A stretch of 64,000 nt of DNA, taken from assembly GCA_903813345.2 (NCBI GenBank), contig CAIIXF020000011.1, positions 27,458,166-27,522,165 of the forward strand, given 5' to 3'. Position 1 is the first letter of the stretch, and each line of letters starts with the position of its first letter. The notes beneath the pieces are model-generated. The model did not search any database and was not told the DNA's origin. It saw only the letters and a program-made list of their open reading frames with translations. The DNA comes from Owenia fusiformis (lineage: Eukaryota; Annelida; Polychaeta; Sabellida; Oweniidae). The translations under genes and the position numbers were made by a program. Positions 11,905 to 24,500 of this stretch are shown here, in pieces.

Positions 11905-12327
11905 TTAATAATGTGGAAGTAATTGCATTCTGGAGATTTTAAGTTTTTTTTTATCATTTGTGCATATCATTTTTTTACCTTGATAGTCTTAGATTTCATC
12001 TGTAAGTAGGCTTCTAATGTATATTCAGTGAAAATGGTTTAAAAGTTTTTTAGGTTCGCTTTAGGTAGCTCTAGATATTTTTGGGTTCGCTTTAGGTAAG
12101 TCTAAACATTTTAAAAGATTTTTTAGGTTCACATTAGGTTCGAACCTATAGTGAACCTAGAATTTCACATTTTTTTAACAGTGTTATAGGTAGTGTTAGG
12201 TTCGAACCTGAAGTGGACCTACTTTTTGTAGGTTCATTTAGGTGGCTGACAAACTATTATAATGACCCCAGAGTCGGGGCTGAATATTATAATAACTAGA
12301 CTGGGGAAATTGAATAAGTTCAATTTC
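11905..12327. repeat. TTAGGTTCG-rich degenerate repeat
   Basis: Several GGTTCGCTTTAGGTA units at 12050-12110, then GTTCGAACCT palindromic words near 12138-12150 and 12190-12205. A related cluster lies at 15055-15095. No coding potential. Confidence 0.6.
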
Positions 12328-12429
12328 AGACTCCAGATGACAGATTTGTTTTTAGTTATAGATAGATAGAGATAAGATTAGATAGATAGGTAAGGAACAT
12401 CAATTATCGAATTGATAAATAGATAAATA

Positions 12430-14260
12430 GATCAATTTTCAATATTTTTTTCAGTACTCTTAACTTTCTAGAAGGATACCATCAGATCGATCTTTCTCGG
12501 ATTTTCAAAACGTCACAACTTCCGCACCGGAGTCGTATCGCAATTTTGTTTGCAGATTCTGATTCTTGAGAAAATTCTACCCTTATTTCATATCTCACAC
12601 ATTAGATTTGGAGAATTTTTTATTTTGACCTACTTTCCGGACACCATATCTCAGAAACGGGTCAAAATTCTTTCTGAGGGCAAAGGCAATCACTATAAAC
12701 CTAATTTAAGCTATCAATATACCAAATTTTGAAGAATGTTTTGAAAATATAGTGTCAGAATTGCAAAAATAAGAAAAAACTATGAATTTGAAATAGATTT
12801 TGACCTAGGCATTTTGGTGACCTAATTTTAAATCTAGGTGGCTTTTGGGGTTCCCTTGTTTGAAGGGTTTCATTATATTAATCTATTAAATTATCTATAT
12901 CTCTGTTTTTACAATTCATAAAAATCTTTTTTTCCCATTGAGTTAACATGGGGCACCAAATTTAGCGATTTTTGAGCTTTCAAAACGCAATTACTTCTGA
13001 ACCGGAGGTGAAATCAAAATTTGGTTTGCAGATTTGGATTCCTGGGAAAATTCTACCCTTAATTCATAACTCATAGGTTAAATTTATAGACTTATTTATT
13101 TTGACCTACTTTTGGACACCATATCTCAAAAGTGGATCGAAATACTTTCTGACGGCAAAAAGCTAGCACTATAAGCACACTATTTGCTACCTGTATACAA
13201 ATTTTTGAAGCAAATCATTTAAATGTAGTGTCGGAATTGCAAAAATGAGAATAAACTATGAATTTGACCTAGATTTTGATCAAGGGATTTTGGTGTCCAA
13301 ATTTTGAAGTTAAGTAGCCTTCGAGGTCCCCTTCTTTCATAGGCTTTCATTATTTTAAGCTGTACTCAGTCTATATCTCGTATTTTACACTTCAAAAAAA
13401 TCTTTTTTCCCATTGACATAACATGGGGCACCAAATTTAGCGATTTTTAAGCTTTCAAAATGTCATAATTTCCGAACCGGAAGTGGGATCGAAATTTGGT
13501 TTGCAGATTCGGATTTCTGAGAAAATTCTATACTTAATTCATAACTCAAATGTTAAATTTGGAGAATTTTTTATTTTGACCTACTTTTCGGACACCATAT
13601 CTCAAAAGTGGGGCAAAATACTTTCTGACGGCAAAAGGCTAACCCTATTAACACATTATTGGCTACATGTATACAAAATTTCGAAGAATATAATTAAAGT
13701 GTTGTGTCAGAATTGCAAAAATAATGAAAAACTTTGAATTTGACCTAGATTTTGACCTAGGCCCTGGACTGGATTTAGACCTAGACTTGACATGGACCTG
13801 GACCAACACTGGACTTGGACCTGGACTGGACCTTGACTTGGACCTTGAAATGGACTGGACTGGTACTTTTTCAATTTTTTCACTTTTCTTGACTTTCTAT
13901 ACCTTGACTTTTTCTATAAGGGTACCATCAGATCGATTTTTCTCCAACTTTCAAAACGTCATAACTCTTGAACCGGAAGTCGGATTTTAATTCGGTTTTC
14001 ATATTCGGAATCCTGAGAAAATTTCCTATAAGGCTCATACCCTGGACATTGAATTTTGGACCTCGTTTTCGGACACTGATATCTCGAAATCGGTTCGAAA
14101 TATCAAAAATCTAAATCGTTCTGACGTTTTTTACTTTTTTATGAGGAACACAATGAAAAAAAACCGGATCAAAAATATTGAAGGACGACCGAGATAATGG
14201 GAAAAAGTGACAAAGTACTGGATTTGACCTAGTTCTTGACCTTTGACCTAGATAAAAATT
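12430..14260 (+). repeat. About 475-bp tandem repeat, four units
   Basis: Each unit contains CATTGAGTTAACATGGGGCA or its variant, a CTTTCAAAACGTCATAACTTC-like phrase, then TTTTGACCTACTTTTCGGAC and ACCATATCTCA. Units 1 and 3 keep a similar open frame by chance; unit 2 breaks it. Between units 3 and 4, 13735-13865 is a GACCTGGACTTG-type hexamer-like minisatellite. Confidence 0.85.
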
Positions 14261-14351
14261 TGACCCCATTTCTTACCAACTAGACATAGTACCTTGATTA
14301 ACCATATAATAGTCTTCATTGAATACTTTATAGTTGTTGAGAAATCATCCA

Positions 14352-14360
14352 GAGTATAAT

Positions 14361-14412
<52 letters not shown>
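14352..14412 (+). repeat. (GAAA)n microsatellite
   Basis: About fourteen AGAA units in a row, immediately before the hairpin at 14443-14468. Confidence 0.97.
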
Positions 14413-14468
14413 ATAAGAATAAAGAAAAGAGGCAAAAACAATAGACTCCAGATTTTCATCTGGAGTCT

Positions 14469-16019
14469 AATAATAAAAATGATTGTTCATGTGCTTTTGC
14501 TGTAAGATGGGATCAGAAGCAGCTTAATGTGTGCAGAATAAAAAAAGAAACACAATGTTTTAGTATCAAAAATCTATTTGAAGATCAAACTTAGGTGAAA
14601 TTTCAGTTTACAAATGTTAAGATATAATGTGGGGAGAATTAAGTCCAATAAATCAATCTTACCAATCCTTCATTCATGCTGTTTCAAGATTTTCTCTAGC
14701 AAGGTATTTTCTGGCTCCAGTTCCAGTAGCATGTGCTTCTTAAATTGATAAAACATGGGCCACTCGTTAGGCTATATCATTGGTCAGAATTTGGTCACAT
14801 GACCAGATCTGAGCCAATGAGAAAATAGTAAAATGAAATATGAAACTAAACCGGAAGTGAATAATCCAGCAGAGTTGGAAAAAGTAAGAAATTCATGAAA
14901 AGTAAAATATGTTTTAAAAGACTCAAATCTCCCTCTATACACTTAAATAACATGATTAAACATCAATAAAGCATCAGGATCAAGTTCAGTAAGTACTAAA
15001 AACAATATTTAAACAAAGGAATGACCGGAGGTCATTACACTATGTAACTCACTTATAGGTTCGCTTTAGAGCTCTTTAGGTTCGAACCTACATTCCCTAC
15101 TGAAAGGCTTTGATGGCTTCTATTAAATCTCGTGTATCCCTTGCTTCTTCATCTCTTTTACAATTATGTGTAGATTTTGGCATTTCCTGAGTCGATTTAA
15201 CACCCCCATTGGGCCACTCGCGCCGTGCAGTTTTTACTGTCGATTAAGAGTTCCTCCCCATTTTCTGTAATTGATTGAGGAATGACGCCTATATCTATTT
15301 TGTTAAATTCGAAATGTCCCGATTTTTTATTCAACCCCTATGATTCGCCTACCACCAGTGATTTGTCTGCATGTTTTACGATATTGTGATTTATTACATC
15401 TTCGAAATTATAAAGTGTGAATATTTGGATTCTGACATCGCCTGACACAAGTAAAATGCCCTTGTTTCTATCTACTCTTAGGTATATGTCATGTTATCAC
15501 TATCACTTTGTTACGTCGAAGTAAAATAATTTGACAGAATGAATGATCTATTCCAACAAATTTTCCAAATATACTATCTGACCAATGTTCTATTTAAATA
15601 AAAGCCGTATTGTCAAAATGGAGGTGTAAATCAATATAACTTACCTTAAATTCCACTTTAAAGTTGCTCATAGGATGGAAATACATGGCGTCTGCTGAAA
15701 ATCTTACAATATGCAAAGTTACTCACTCACCGATCAACGTGTATGCTTAATTTATAGCCATTTTATTGAATCATCGGTATACTGATTAAAGCCATATTAC
15801 TTGTGCTTGAAAAAAATACACCAAAGTAGGTATATAAAGGATTTATTAAAACCCCATAGAGAGTTTTGTGCTACTAGGCATGATGGTTAAACGCCTGCTG
15901 TGTTATATAACCAACCTTCAGTACACCTTAGCAATATTGATCGCTCAAAACCTGGTTTAACGATGGTCATCTTTCACCTTACATGAACAAATGGAAATTA
16001 CTCAGTAACCAGTGTTTAA
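14469..16019. other. Intergenic, upstream of the STRA6-like gene
   Basis: No protein-like frame seen. It contains the TAGGTTCG cluster at 15055-15095 and a TATATAA word at 15904-15910. Confidence 0.5.
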
Positions 16020-16146
16020 AGAACAGCCAGCTGTTTTCTTCAGTATAAGACACCGAGAGGAAAGGAGCCTCACTACCCGAAGGAGAGGCTGCTTCTACAT
16101 ATTTTGATACAAAAGAGTATTTGATCGTCATTCAAATTTAATTCAG
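16020..16146 (+). promoter_or_regulatory. Candidate 5' untranslated exon of the STRA6-like gene
   Basis: A purine-rich, less AT-rich stretch ending in ATTCAG|GTATGT, a good donor. A TATATAA word lies about 110 bp upstream. The acceptor for the coding exon's leader at 18416-18417 needs an upstream non-coding exon, and this is the best candidate I see. No direct evidence of transcription. Confidence 0.25.
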
Positions 16147-16562
16147 GTATGTACATATAGGCTGTTTTGTAATGTGAAAATAGGCATTAAGGTTTTGTGT
16201 ATTTTAGGTTAAACACGTTGAAGGTGTAGTCCAACGACATTAAACCTAGCATGGGGCCTCGCTTCTTATCTGATATGTCTTATGGCCCCGACTAGACCAA
16301 GAAAATTTCTAATAGTAAAGAAAGCCGTTATTGAGTTTAACGACGTTGAACTATGGAAAATGTTGAATATCTAGCTAGGCGAAGTATGAAGCTGGTTAAC
16401 AAGCCATTCATCCCGAGGTCTAATAAGTACACATACTTTACATAATTCAATTTGTTCTTTTTCATTTGTTACATACTGGAGACTGAATCGAAAGTATGTA
16501 TGTATTTTGATGTTATTTAGATTATGATTTACATTGATTTGCTTCGTGTACATTTACTTCTT

Positions 16563-16616
16563 GTTTAATACTTGGTTTTGGTATGCAAGCTTGCATTCCA
16601 AAATCAAGTATTAAAC
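16563..16616. repeat. 54-bp near-perfect palindrome
   Basis: GTTTAATACTTGGTTTTGG and its complement meet at a central GCAAGCTTGC. Two mismatches in 27 paired positions, no loop. Confidence 0.93.
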
Positions 16617-18417
16617 ATAATAATTTGGCAGTCCTTTGACACGCGGAACAAATTGGGCAAATGGGCTATTCATTGCAAACAATTTAACTCTAAGTTGCCT
16701 GTACCCTTTGCATTCGTTCGACGTCACTTCTTAAAAGGGAGCTTCGTCATATAACTAGACTCTGCGCAATTGATATCCAAACCATTATTAGTACTGTATG
16801 TAATATTGATCAATGAGTGATGTATGAATAGATTATGTCTCACTATACGATACCTATATATTAAGGCAAGCTTTTCATTATTGCATATTGCATAATCAAT
16901 AGGTATATGACCATGTATACTACTACTCTTTGCATTCGTTCGACTTCACTTTTCAAAAGAGCTTCGTTTTCCTGACTAGAGTCTGCAGTCTGCGCGCAGG
17001 GTAGTATACCACTGTAATGATGTCGCCTTTCTCTTCCGAAAGATGTCATAGTAGCATGGCTCAGGTTTGAATATTGGAGAATTTGAAGTGGATCGTTAAC
17101 TCTCAAAATTGAACTGAATTAATATTTAGTTGCTTGACCACAGGCCATCTTCATCCATCAAGGTATCATTACTGAATGAATACACTGGTTTAACAGTATG
17201 CCACAAGGGGGTTGATATGACAATGGAAGGTGCTGCCTCCTTTAAATGACATAAAGAACTAACAAATCAGGGGACAACTTGTATACAGGAATCCAACACA
17301 GTAATTAGTCCAGAGAACCTCCTGTTACATGAAATGAATACACAGAATACGCGACGAATAGAAAATAGTGACAAATATACGTAGGCCTTTTTTCATCATA
17401 TTTGGTAGAAGGATGTTTTGTATTTCATTTCATGTAACACATCAATTCGAATTATTTCTAGCACAATTGAAAGAAAGTTTTATTTTAGACCTTAATTTTC
17501 GAACTCATTTTGATCCGTTTAGATCATTGTCAATCTCTATTTCATTTCATCACTTGATTAAACATTTGTCACGTCTATGCAATTCATATATGTTTGTCTG
17601 TTCAGTCAATTCTTATCACGCAAAAAAACTTTTGAGTTAATTCTGTATTCTTATTACAATAAGTTCTACCATGCAAACTAGGCGTAGCCAGGGGGGTCTA
17701 ATCTCCATGATCAGCATAAAAAACAACCAGAAGAGAGAAGAAGAAAAGAGCTCTGAAATGTTTTTTATTTAAAGCCTCTAGCTCAAATTTGAAGGAAGTT
17801 GCATCAAATATTTATAAATTCAAAACAATTTTTGCCTCGCAACCCTTGACTGAAAACCGAAAAATAAATTGGCGATTGCATCCCCCCCCGACTGTTAACC
17901 GAAAAAAATAGGCGATCGACTCTCCCCCCCCCCCCAGAATTTATTAAATATGATCATTAATTTTGCAAGTCGTATCACTAAGACCCTTCGGGGCATTTTG
18001 AAAGTCAATAAAAAGTCAGTTATAAAATTAAAGGACATACATCCAATTCCTTGTAGCTTGAAGATGATTTTGAAAAAATTTTGAATTTAAAACAAACGAA
18101 TAGTCGAATATTGCAAGTGTAACAGTTGAACGACAAAACAGATGATGCCAGAATCATTACATTAACATCAATTACCTTTTTGGTATAGTTAAGTTAGACG
18201 TGTGTGACACGTAAATGTGACAGAATAACTTTGTGGCCCATATCTATCGGGAACTGGTTTAACTGTCTAATTATTGAAATCAGTCCTTCCTGAGCCTTGT
18301 CATCCAAGTCGATATAAACAGTAAATACACGTGGTGCGCTAGGAACTTACTATAGCAACGTTAGAGTCCTTCGAGATGAAATAACTGTCCAATTGAATGT
18401 TTTTTTCATAATTCTAG
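16617..18417. other. Upstream intergenic or 5' intron, no gene recognised
   Basis: Contains a repeated phrase CTTTGCATTCGTTCGAC (16704 and 16927) and C-runs at 17880-17935. Open frames here are short and have no recognised homology. Confidence 0.5.
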
Positions 18418-18497
18418 GTGATGGATACGGATTGACTCGAAAACATTCGATTTGGAAAATATTTGTGGATTTCATGCAAAGATTGATCTGAAGCAAT
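18418..18497 (+). promoter_or_regulatory. 5' leader with a short upstream ORF
   Basis: A T-rich tract and ATTCTAG precede 18418, so the leader probably begins at a splice acceptor. An upstream ATG at 18421 opens a four-codon frame ending in TGA at 18433-18435, before the chosen start at 18498. Confidence 0.45.
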
Positions 18498-18571
18498 ATG
18501 ACATCCCAAAGCCCAGCAGAGACGACTACATCAGTGTACATGGCCAATGACTCTGCCAACGCTACCACCCC
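18498..18571 (+). CDS. STRA6: STRA6-like exon 1
   Basis: Residues 1-24, extracellular N-terminus with two N-glycosylation sequons (NDS, NAT). Donor GTGAGT, phase 2 out. Confidence 0.8.
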
Positions 18572-21500
18572 GTGAGTAGAATAATTCAGAAGATTGCTGA
18601 TTTATGGGGCTTTTATGGTTTATTGTTTAAAGTCTAGCTACAAGCCCATGTGAGCCCCCTCACCCACCAAATACAATGATTTTGTGTTGTGGTGGTGAGG
18701 TAGATAATGAGTTAAGTCTACCATCTTGAAGCAAGACAATTGTTTTTAGGGGTTTTATCTACTCACTGCTTTTTTACATCTGTCATAAGTGAGCGAATAG
18801 AACAACACTTAAATCATTTAAAACACATAAGATTATCTAATATGTCTAATCAGCAAATGCTTTTAATTTTAAAAAGAACAATTTATTGAAATTGTAAAAA
18901 TACCAGTTTTCCTTACAAACTTTATCATACTTTTTTTTGTTTCAGGGAATGTGTTTCTTACTTGGACATCAACGCTTATTTTTTATTCAACCTAATACCA
19001 GCCGTAAGAATTTATTACAACTTTAACAGGAGTTACAACTAAAAATAGTAGTAATCATTATATACAACGATTATAAAAACAGTAATTATTCGGACATCTT
19101 TCTTTAATCGGTATACATGGTGATCCAAAAAAGATAAACCAAACAAATCTTAATAACTCAATCTTAATAAGTCATATTTGGCATATCATTTGACCCAACT
19201 TCATGTCCCTTCATTCTACTAAGTATCATTGGTCTCTCTCCAATGGTTGAACGATTTTATGGCCATTTTACAAAACCTGCTTCAATTGTCAAAACATAGC
19301 GAAACCACCCAATATGAACCAAAGAATTTTAACTTTTGGGACTATTTCAAAGATATTGTGCATATTTATAACCCGATTAGCATCGGAGAGTTGAAACAAG
19401 ATATAAGAATGGAAATTAGAGCCTTTACACAAGCTATATGTGACTGTTTATTCGGAAAACTTTATTAAATGCGTTCAAGTTTGCCTCCAAAGAAAAGACC
19501 GACATTTTGAGTATGTTTTGTTAATGGTTATGAAATTGTTAACATTTGAAAAGAGACCAATAAAAATTGATAGAATGAAATTTGACTTTAAACCCATACT
19601 GGGTGACTGAGTTATTAAGATTTTTGTTTTGGTTATCTTTTTGGCTCACCCTGTAATACAAGTTATTACGTATTCTTTGAAATTCTTTGCATTGATATTA
19701 TTTGATAACTATTGACATTATAAGATAAGGCAATCCAACTTCCGTCTTCGGACTCGCATCAATCCACGTTGGAACATCATTCTATTTCATTTCATTTGCG
19801 ATAACCGGATACAAAATATATATGTTCTCCTCAAGCTGAAATCAAATACTGTTTTTCAGAGCTGCGTTATCATTGTTCTAGCGTTCCTACAACGACGACA
19901 GGCACTATGTCGGGGTTGTTTAGACGGCCGTCCGGGTCTATTGAGGTACACTCCACTCCATAAGTTTGGCAGATCCCCTTTGGATCATCCTCAAAGTCTG
20001 TTTATGTTAAGGGATTAAAAATTCATGAAATTGAAATTAAGCACCAAAAATTAATATTCAGAAATTGACAGGCTTTGATATGCTACCCAGTGAAAACTTC
20101 CTGTTGTCAAATTTATGGAGGGTAACATGCACAACTATTCAATTGGTATTTTGCAAAACCTTCAACACTACATGCTATTAAGATTACATTTCTCAATTTC
20201 AAAAGTGCAGAATTGTTTTAAATTATAAACTTTATATGTATGTATGTATGTATGTATTAGCTATGTACAGTATGTATGTATGCATGTCTAGCCCGCATTC
20301 CCAACTTGGATATTATCAACGCCATAACTTTTCTACTGTACTTTAGTGAGCTTAAATTCTGGAATTGTGTTTTCCAGTCCGATAGACTTCATACAGGGTC
20401 GTTCCCGACGTTTCTCCTACGCGGCAGCATTTGGCTTGACGGCAGGTCTCTGTATTACAATGATACTTAGGGAATTACCTGTGAAACCAACGCCAACCAC
20501 GCCAAGTTATCTCACTAGTAAGTTCCCTAAACAGTCCGTCGCCAAAGCTCAAACATAACTTAATTAAACGTAAACCCAATCGGTTGTGTTTGGGGCATTA
20601 TGACACAGCCTAAAAGTGTATATACACTACATTTTTTAAATTGATTTTTCTTTTTTAATTTTGCTGTGATGTCACCACTACACGTGTCGACATATTGTTA
20701 TAGTCTCCAAATTTTTTTATGGACGGTTTTCGTTGTTTGGTGTTCGGCGTGTGTAAGAAAGGCAGGTGGTAACATTTTGCATGCTAATGTCTTGTTCATT
20801 TATTTATGATTAACACCAAAAATAATAATGCAATTTCAGCATTTTACTACGTGTTGACTGTGATAATATATGGTACCAATTTCTACCCTGTGTTTGCTGC
20901 ATTGACTATGGACACCATATTTAGTTATATCATTGGAACGCTCTACGTTTGGTCATATAGCATCATTTTCTTCCTCTCGCTATGGAAACTCTGCAGGGAG
21001 GATGTTGATGATGATGTAAGTGACTTTTTGCATTCTCCAAATCGATCAATTTCTCTCTCAGCACAATGACTTAATGATTAAAGAGAGAATCAGATCTAGC
21101 GAGCAGGTCAACAAAAAATTGTTTCAATTTTAAAAAAAATGGTTACCATTCTTATTATTGGAAGAATATACATAATTTTCACCCATTTTTGAACTTTGAA
21201 TTCATAATAACTTCACCAATTAATAACGTATCATGAATCTTTCTGGAGATATTGTATTTGAGATTGTAAAGCATAGATTAATAGGTCAATTGTACATGTT
21301 GTTTGTAATTTTTTCACCCCCTATAGATCTGATTCTGCCTTTAAGACTTGCCCATTTTCTTGAAAATTCTGTAATTTGTTCTTCAACATCAGATTTAGCG
21401 CCAGGTGGTTTTGCTTATGTTGATGTAATTTTGATTGTTGCATGTTTTGGGCTTTATTTGTTAATGTCCAACTTGCATTAATTAATAATTACTATTATGT

Positions 21501-24500
21501 AAACAATTATGCTGTTATGTAACATTACGTAACGTAATTGTGATTACGCACTCTAATGTGCAAATAAACTAATGGCAAGCAAATATTTTATTTTGTTTAA
21601 TAATAATGTAATGCAAGCAGCGAACACAAACACAGTTATTTCTGTTTTATCGAATTTATTATTATAACTTAACATTTTTATACAATTTTATTGTGTTTAG
21701 TGACTAAATCAATTTTTGATTTAAGAACTCGCCAAATCTCTCAAGTGACTTGAATATATCCTTAAACGTTTATCGAATACGAGTATTGAGGATTTAACAC
21801 TGCCAGATTATAACGTTGTAGCCACGCCCCTACCGATGACGTACGTTAAATGATGAAGTTGACGAATGGAATCACAAAGACATAAAATCACTTATTTACA
21901 ATAAGTTGAATATTTCTTTGTAGATGATAATAATGGGAGAAATGGTATATAATGCCCCTACTATTCTGTGCTGTGGCTATCTCATGTTCAGTTTTCCAAT
22001 ACGCCTGATTATAAGTATCCGAAATAGGAATAGGGATAGGGTATGTAAAGATAGAACCATAGTTAGTCAAGATACACATCATATTTGAAAAACAAATCCA
22101 AACATGTATGAAAATTATAGTAAACAATCAATATATCTGAGACATGAATGAAAGCTTAAAATGTAGGCCTCAATTTATTTGTAATTTGAGTCCAAAAATG
22201 TTCATAATTGTGCAATTTTTTCCAGAGTATGGAATGGACACACCATTTCCAGGCAAAATACGTCAGGCGATTATTTGATCCAATTCCAGAAGAGAAGTAA
22301 GAATAGAATAAAATCACGATGTGCCATTCTGTTGAGGGTCGGTGCGCATGCGTACACGTAACGAATATACAGGGTGGTCCAAAAAATATTGGAACATTTG
22401 GTAATTGAACGCAAAACCTTTATTTTTCTTCTAAAATGTACCAAACTTTTACTGAGCATAGTTCAATCACTTATTTATCTGATGTAAAGTTTATAGGTGA
22501 AAACCACAAAGTTAATGCATTAAACTAGTCAATGTTTGATAGGACCCCCTTTTCCGAAATATACACTTGTCAATTCCGCGGCTACTTTTTCAAGTATTAT
22601 TTATTTCAAAGCTTTAATGCACATGTTAATTTAAATATTTTATAAAATCATATTCAGTTGACAAAGAGTATTTACATCTGGGGTTTGCCAGAAAAATATT
22701 GTGTTAACTTAAACTTAAACAATACCCAAAATGATCATTTTCATTTAAGAGTAGGGAAAAGGGAACATGTCAGAGGTGAACGATTGCATAACCCTCACAG
22801 CTACTCAAGTGACGAATTGTTCCCACTTTTCAGTAAAGGCAAAACTGACCATGGCCAGTTATTCACATTAAAAACCAATGCTAAGCACACATACAGTGTA
22901 TAATATATATATAATATACCATTTGTGTTCTCTCTATGATATTGATAGACAAATTGATATATCCAATGGATATCATTCATATCAGAACAATTAAGGGGAG
23001 GGGGCTTCATTTACCAGTCAAATCAGACTGCCCTGGCCTCTTTCTGGAGAACATTGAATCAGTAATACACCCAACAATAGCCATCAAAATATGCTTGATA
23101 CTCATGATTTTGGGTAAAAAAAAGTGTTAAATATGTTACTAGATTTGATCTTCCGAGGCAAACAAAAAGTAAGTTTGATCAAGCTGAAGTTTTTAATTGA
23201 GATGGCTTGGACAAAACAAACGAACAGCAAACTAATTGAATATTTACAAATCTGAGCCCCAGGCTTCAACTTGTAAGTCAGGAGAAGAGGGGTCATATCA
23301 AATATCGACTAGTTTAATGCATTAACTTTGAGGTTTTCACCTATAAACTTTACATCAGATAAATAACTGTGACTGAACTATGCTCAGTAAAAGTTTGGCA
23401 CATTTTAGAAGAAAAATAAAGGTTTTGCGTTCAATTAACAAATGTTCCAATTTTTTTGGACCACCCTGTAGATATGAAATTATGTGGAGACCACAATTAT
23501 GTCATCTATGAAGAATCATATAAAGGTTGAATATGAAATGTCGTGTTTACCCCACGTTAGTTTTATATAACTATGAATAATATTTCATAATTGTCAAGAA
23601 TTAAAAATGGGAAAACAAGTTAAACGTGAAACTACCAAAGCAGCATTGATCAAAACCATTATTTTTAGGCCTCCACCTGGCATGAAGCAGAAGATAATCG
23701 GAACTATAAAATCTGGGATGTACAATAGGGTTTCTGGTAAGTTTATCGAAATAGCATTTTACGCATGCGCATGTGAAATAACAATGTACGCATGCGCTTG
23801 GGAACACAAGAAAATAATCTAATCTCGGGATACTTAAAATAAAGATGATAAATAGTAAAAAAAGGTACTATTCAACTACACTTTCATTTCTTACAAGACA
23901 AAGCGCTAGTACAATCAGGATCTAGGTAAAAAAAAAAAAAAAAAACGTGCCTCTTCAGCTTTTCACATTCGTTAATGGAATTTATGATTTTATGGTTCTA
24001 GGGTACAGGTACTCAACACGTGTGATATGTACTACAGTAGTGACCATCATTGTCATATATATGGTAAGCTTAAACCATAAACGCTTCATGAACATCATAA
24101 TCATGCTGTATTTTATTTATTGTAAGTTATAAATTGTGAAGTGTCGCAATGTAAAGTAAAAAGACAGGGCAAACAATAAAAATCCATAGTCAATGCTCCC
24201 GGGTCAATGCTTCGTATACATCTAATAATAGTACAATAACGTCATTTCGAAGCCATGCCCGCAGAAATGACGTTATTAGTAATATTACCACCGTTAACGA
24301 CCAGGACTGAAACAGCAAGAAAATCTTACGCACTGAACGATATTTAATTTCCCGGGGAAAATTGCCGGTCGTTAAATGCATTCTCGACCGGTGTAAAAGG
24401 GTAGGAGGTCCTATCAAATTATGGTCCTACTCTCCATTGATTTATATGGTGACCTAAATACAATGCTTTCCCTCATTACCTTATACGCAATCGGGGCCAG

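Larger units (their letters stand above)
12328..14468 (+). mobile_element. Helentron/HINE-like non-autonomous element (hypothesis)
   Basis: At the left is AGACTCCAGATGA (12328-12340). At the right a hairpin, AGACTCCAGA-TTTTCA-TCTGGAGTCT (14443-14468), repeats the same word in both orientations. Between them lie a GATA microsatellite (12357-12390), four imperfect units of about 475 bp (anchor TTTGCAGATTC near 12549, 13024, 13498, degenerate at 13993) and a GAAA microsatellite. Subterminal inverted repeat, central tandem repeats, microsatellite and a 3' hairpin match the known layout of Helentron-associated elements. No CTRR end was seen, so a plain foldback or satellite is possible. Confidence 0.5.

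Noticed and set aside
12550-13737. Two similar open frames with GEFFILTYF
   Set aside because: They are units 1 and 3 of the 475-bp repeat; unit 2 breaks the frame, so no coding constraint.
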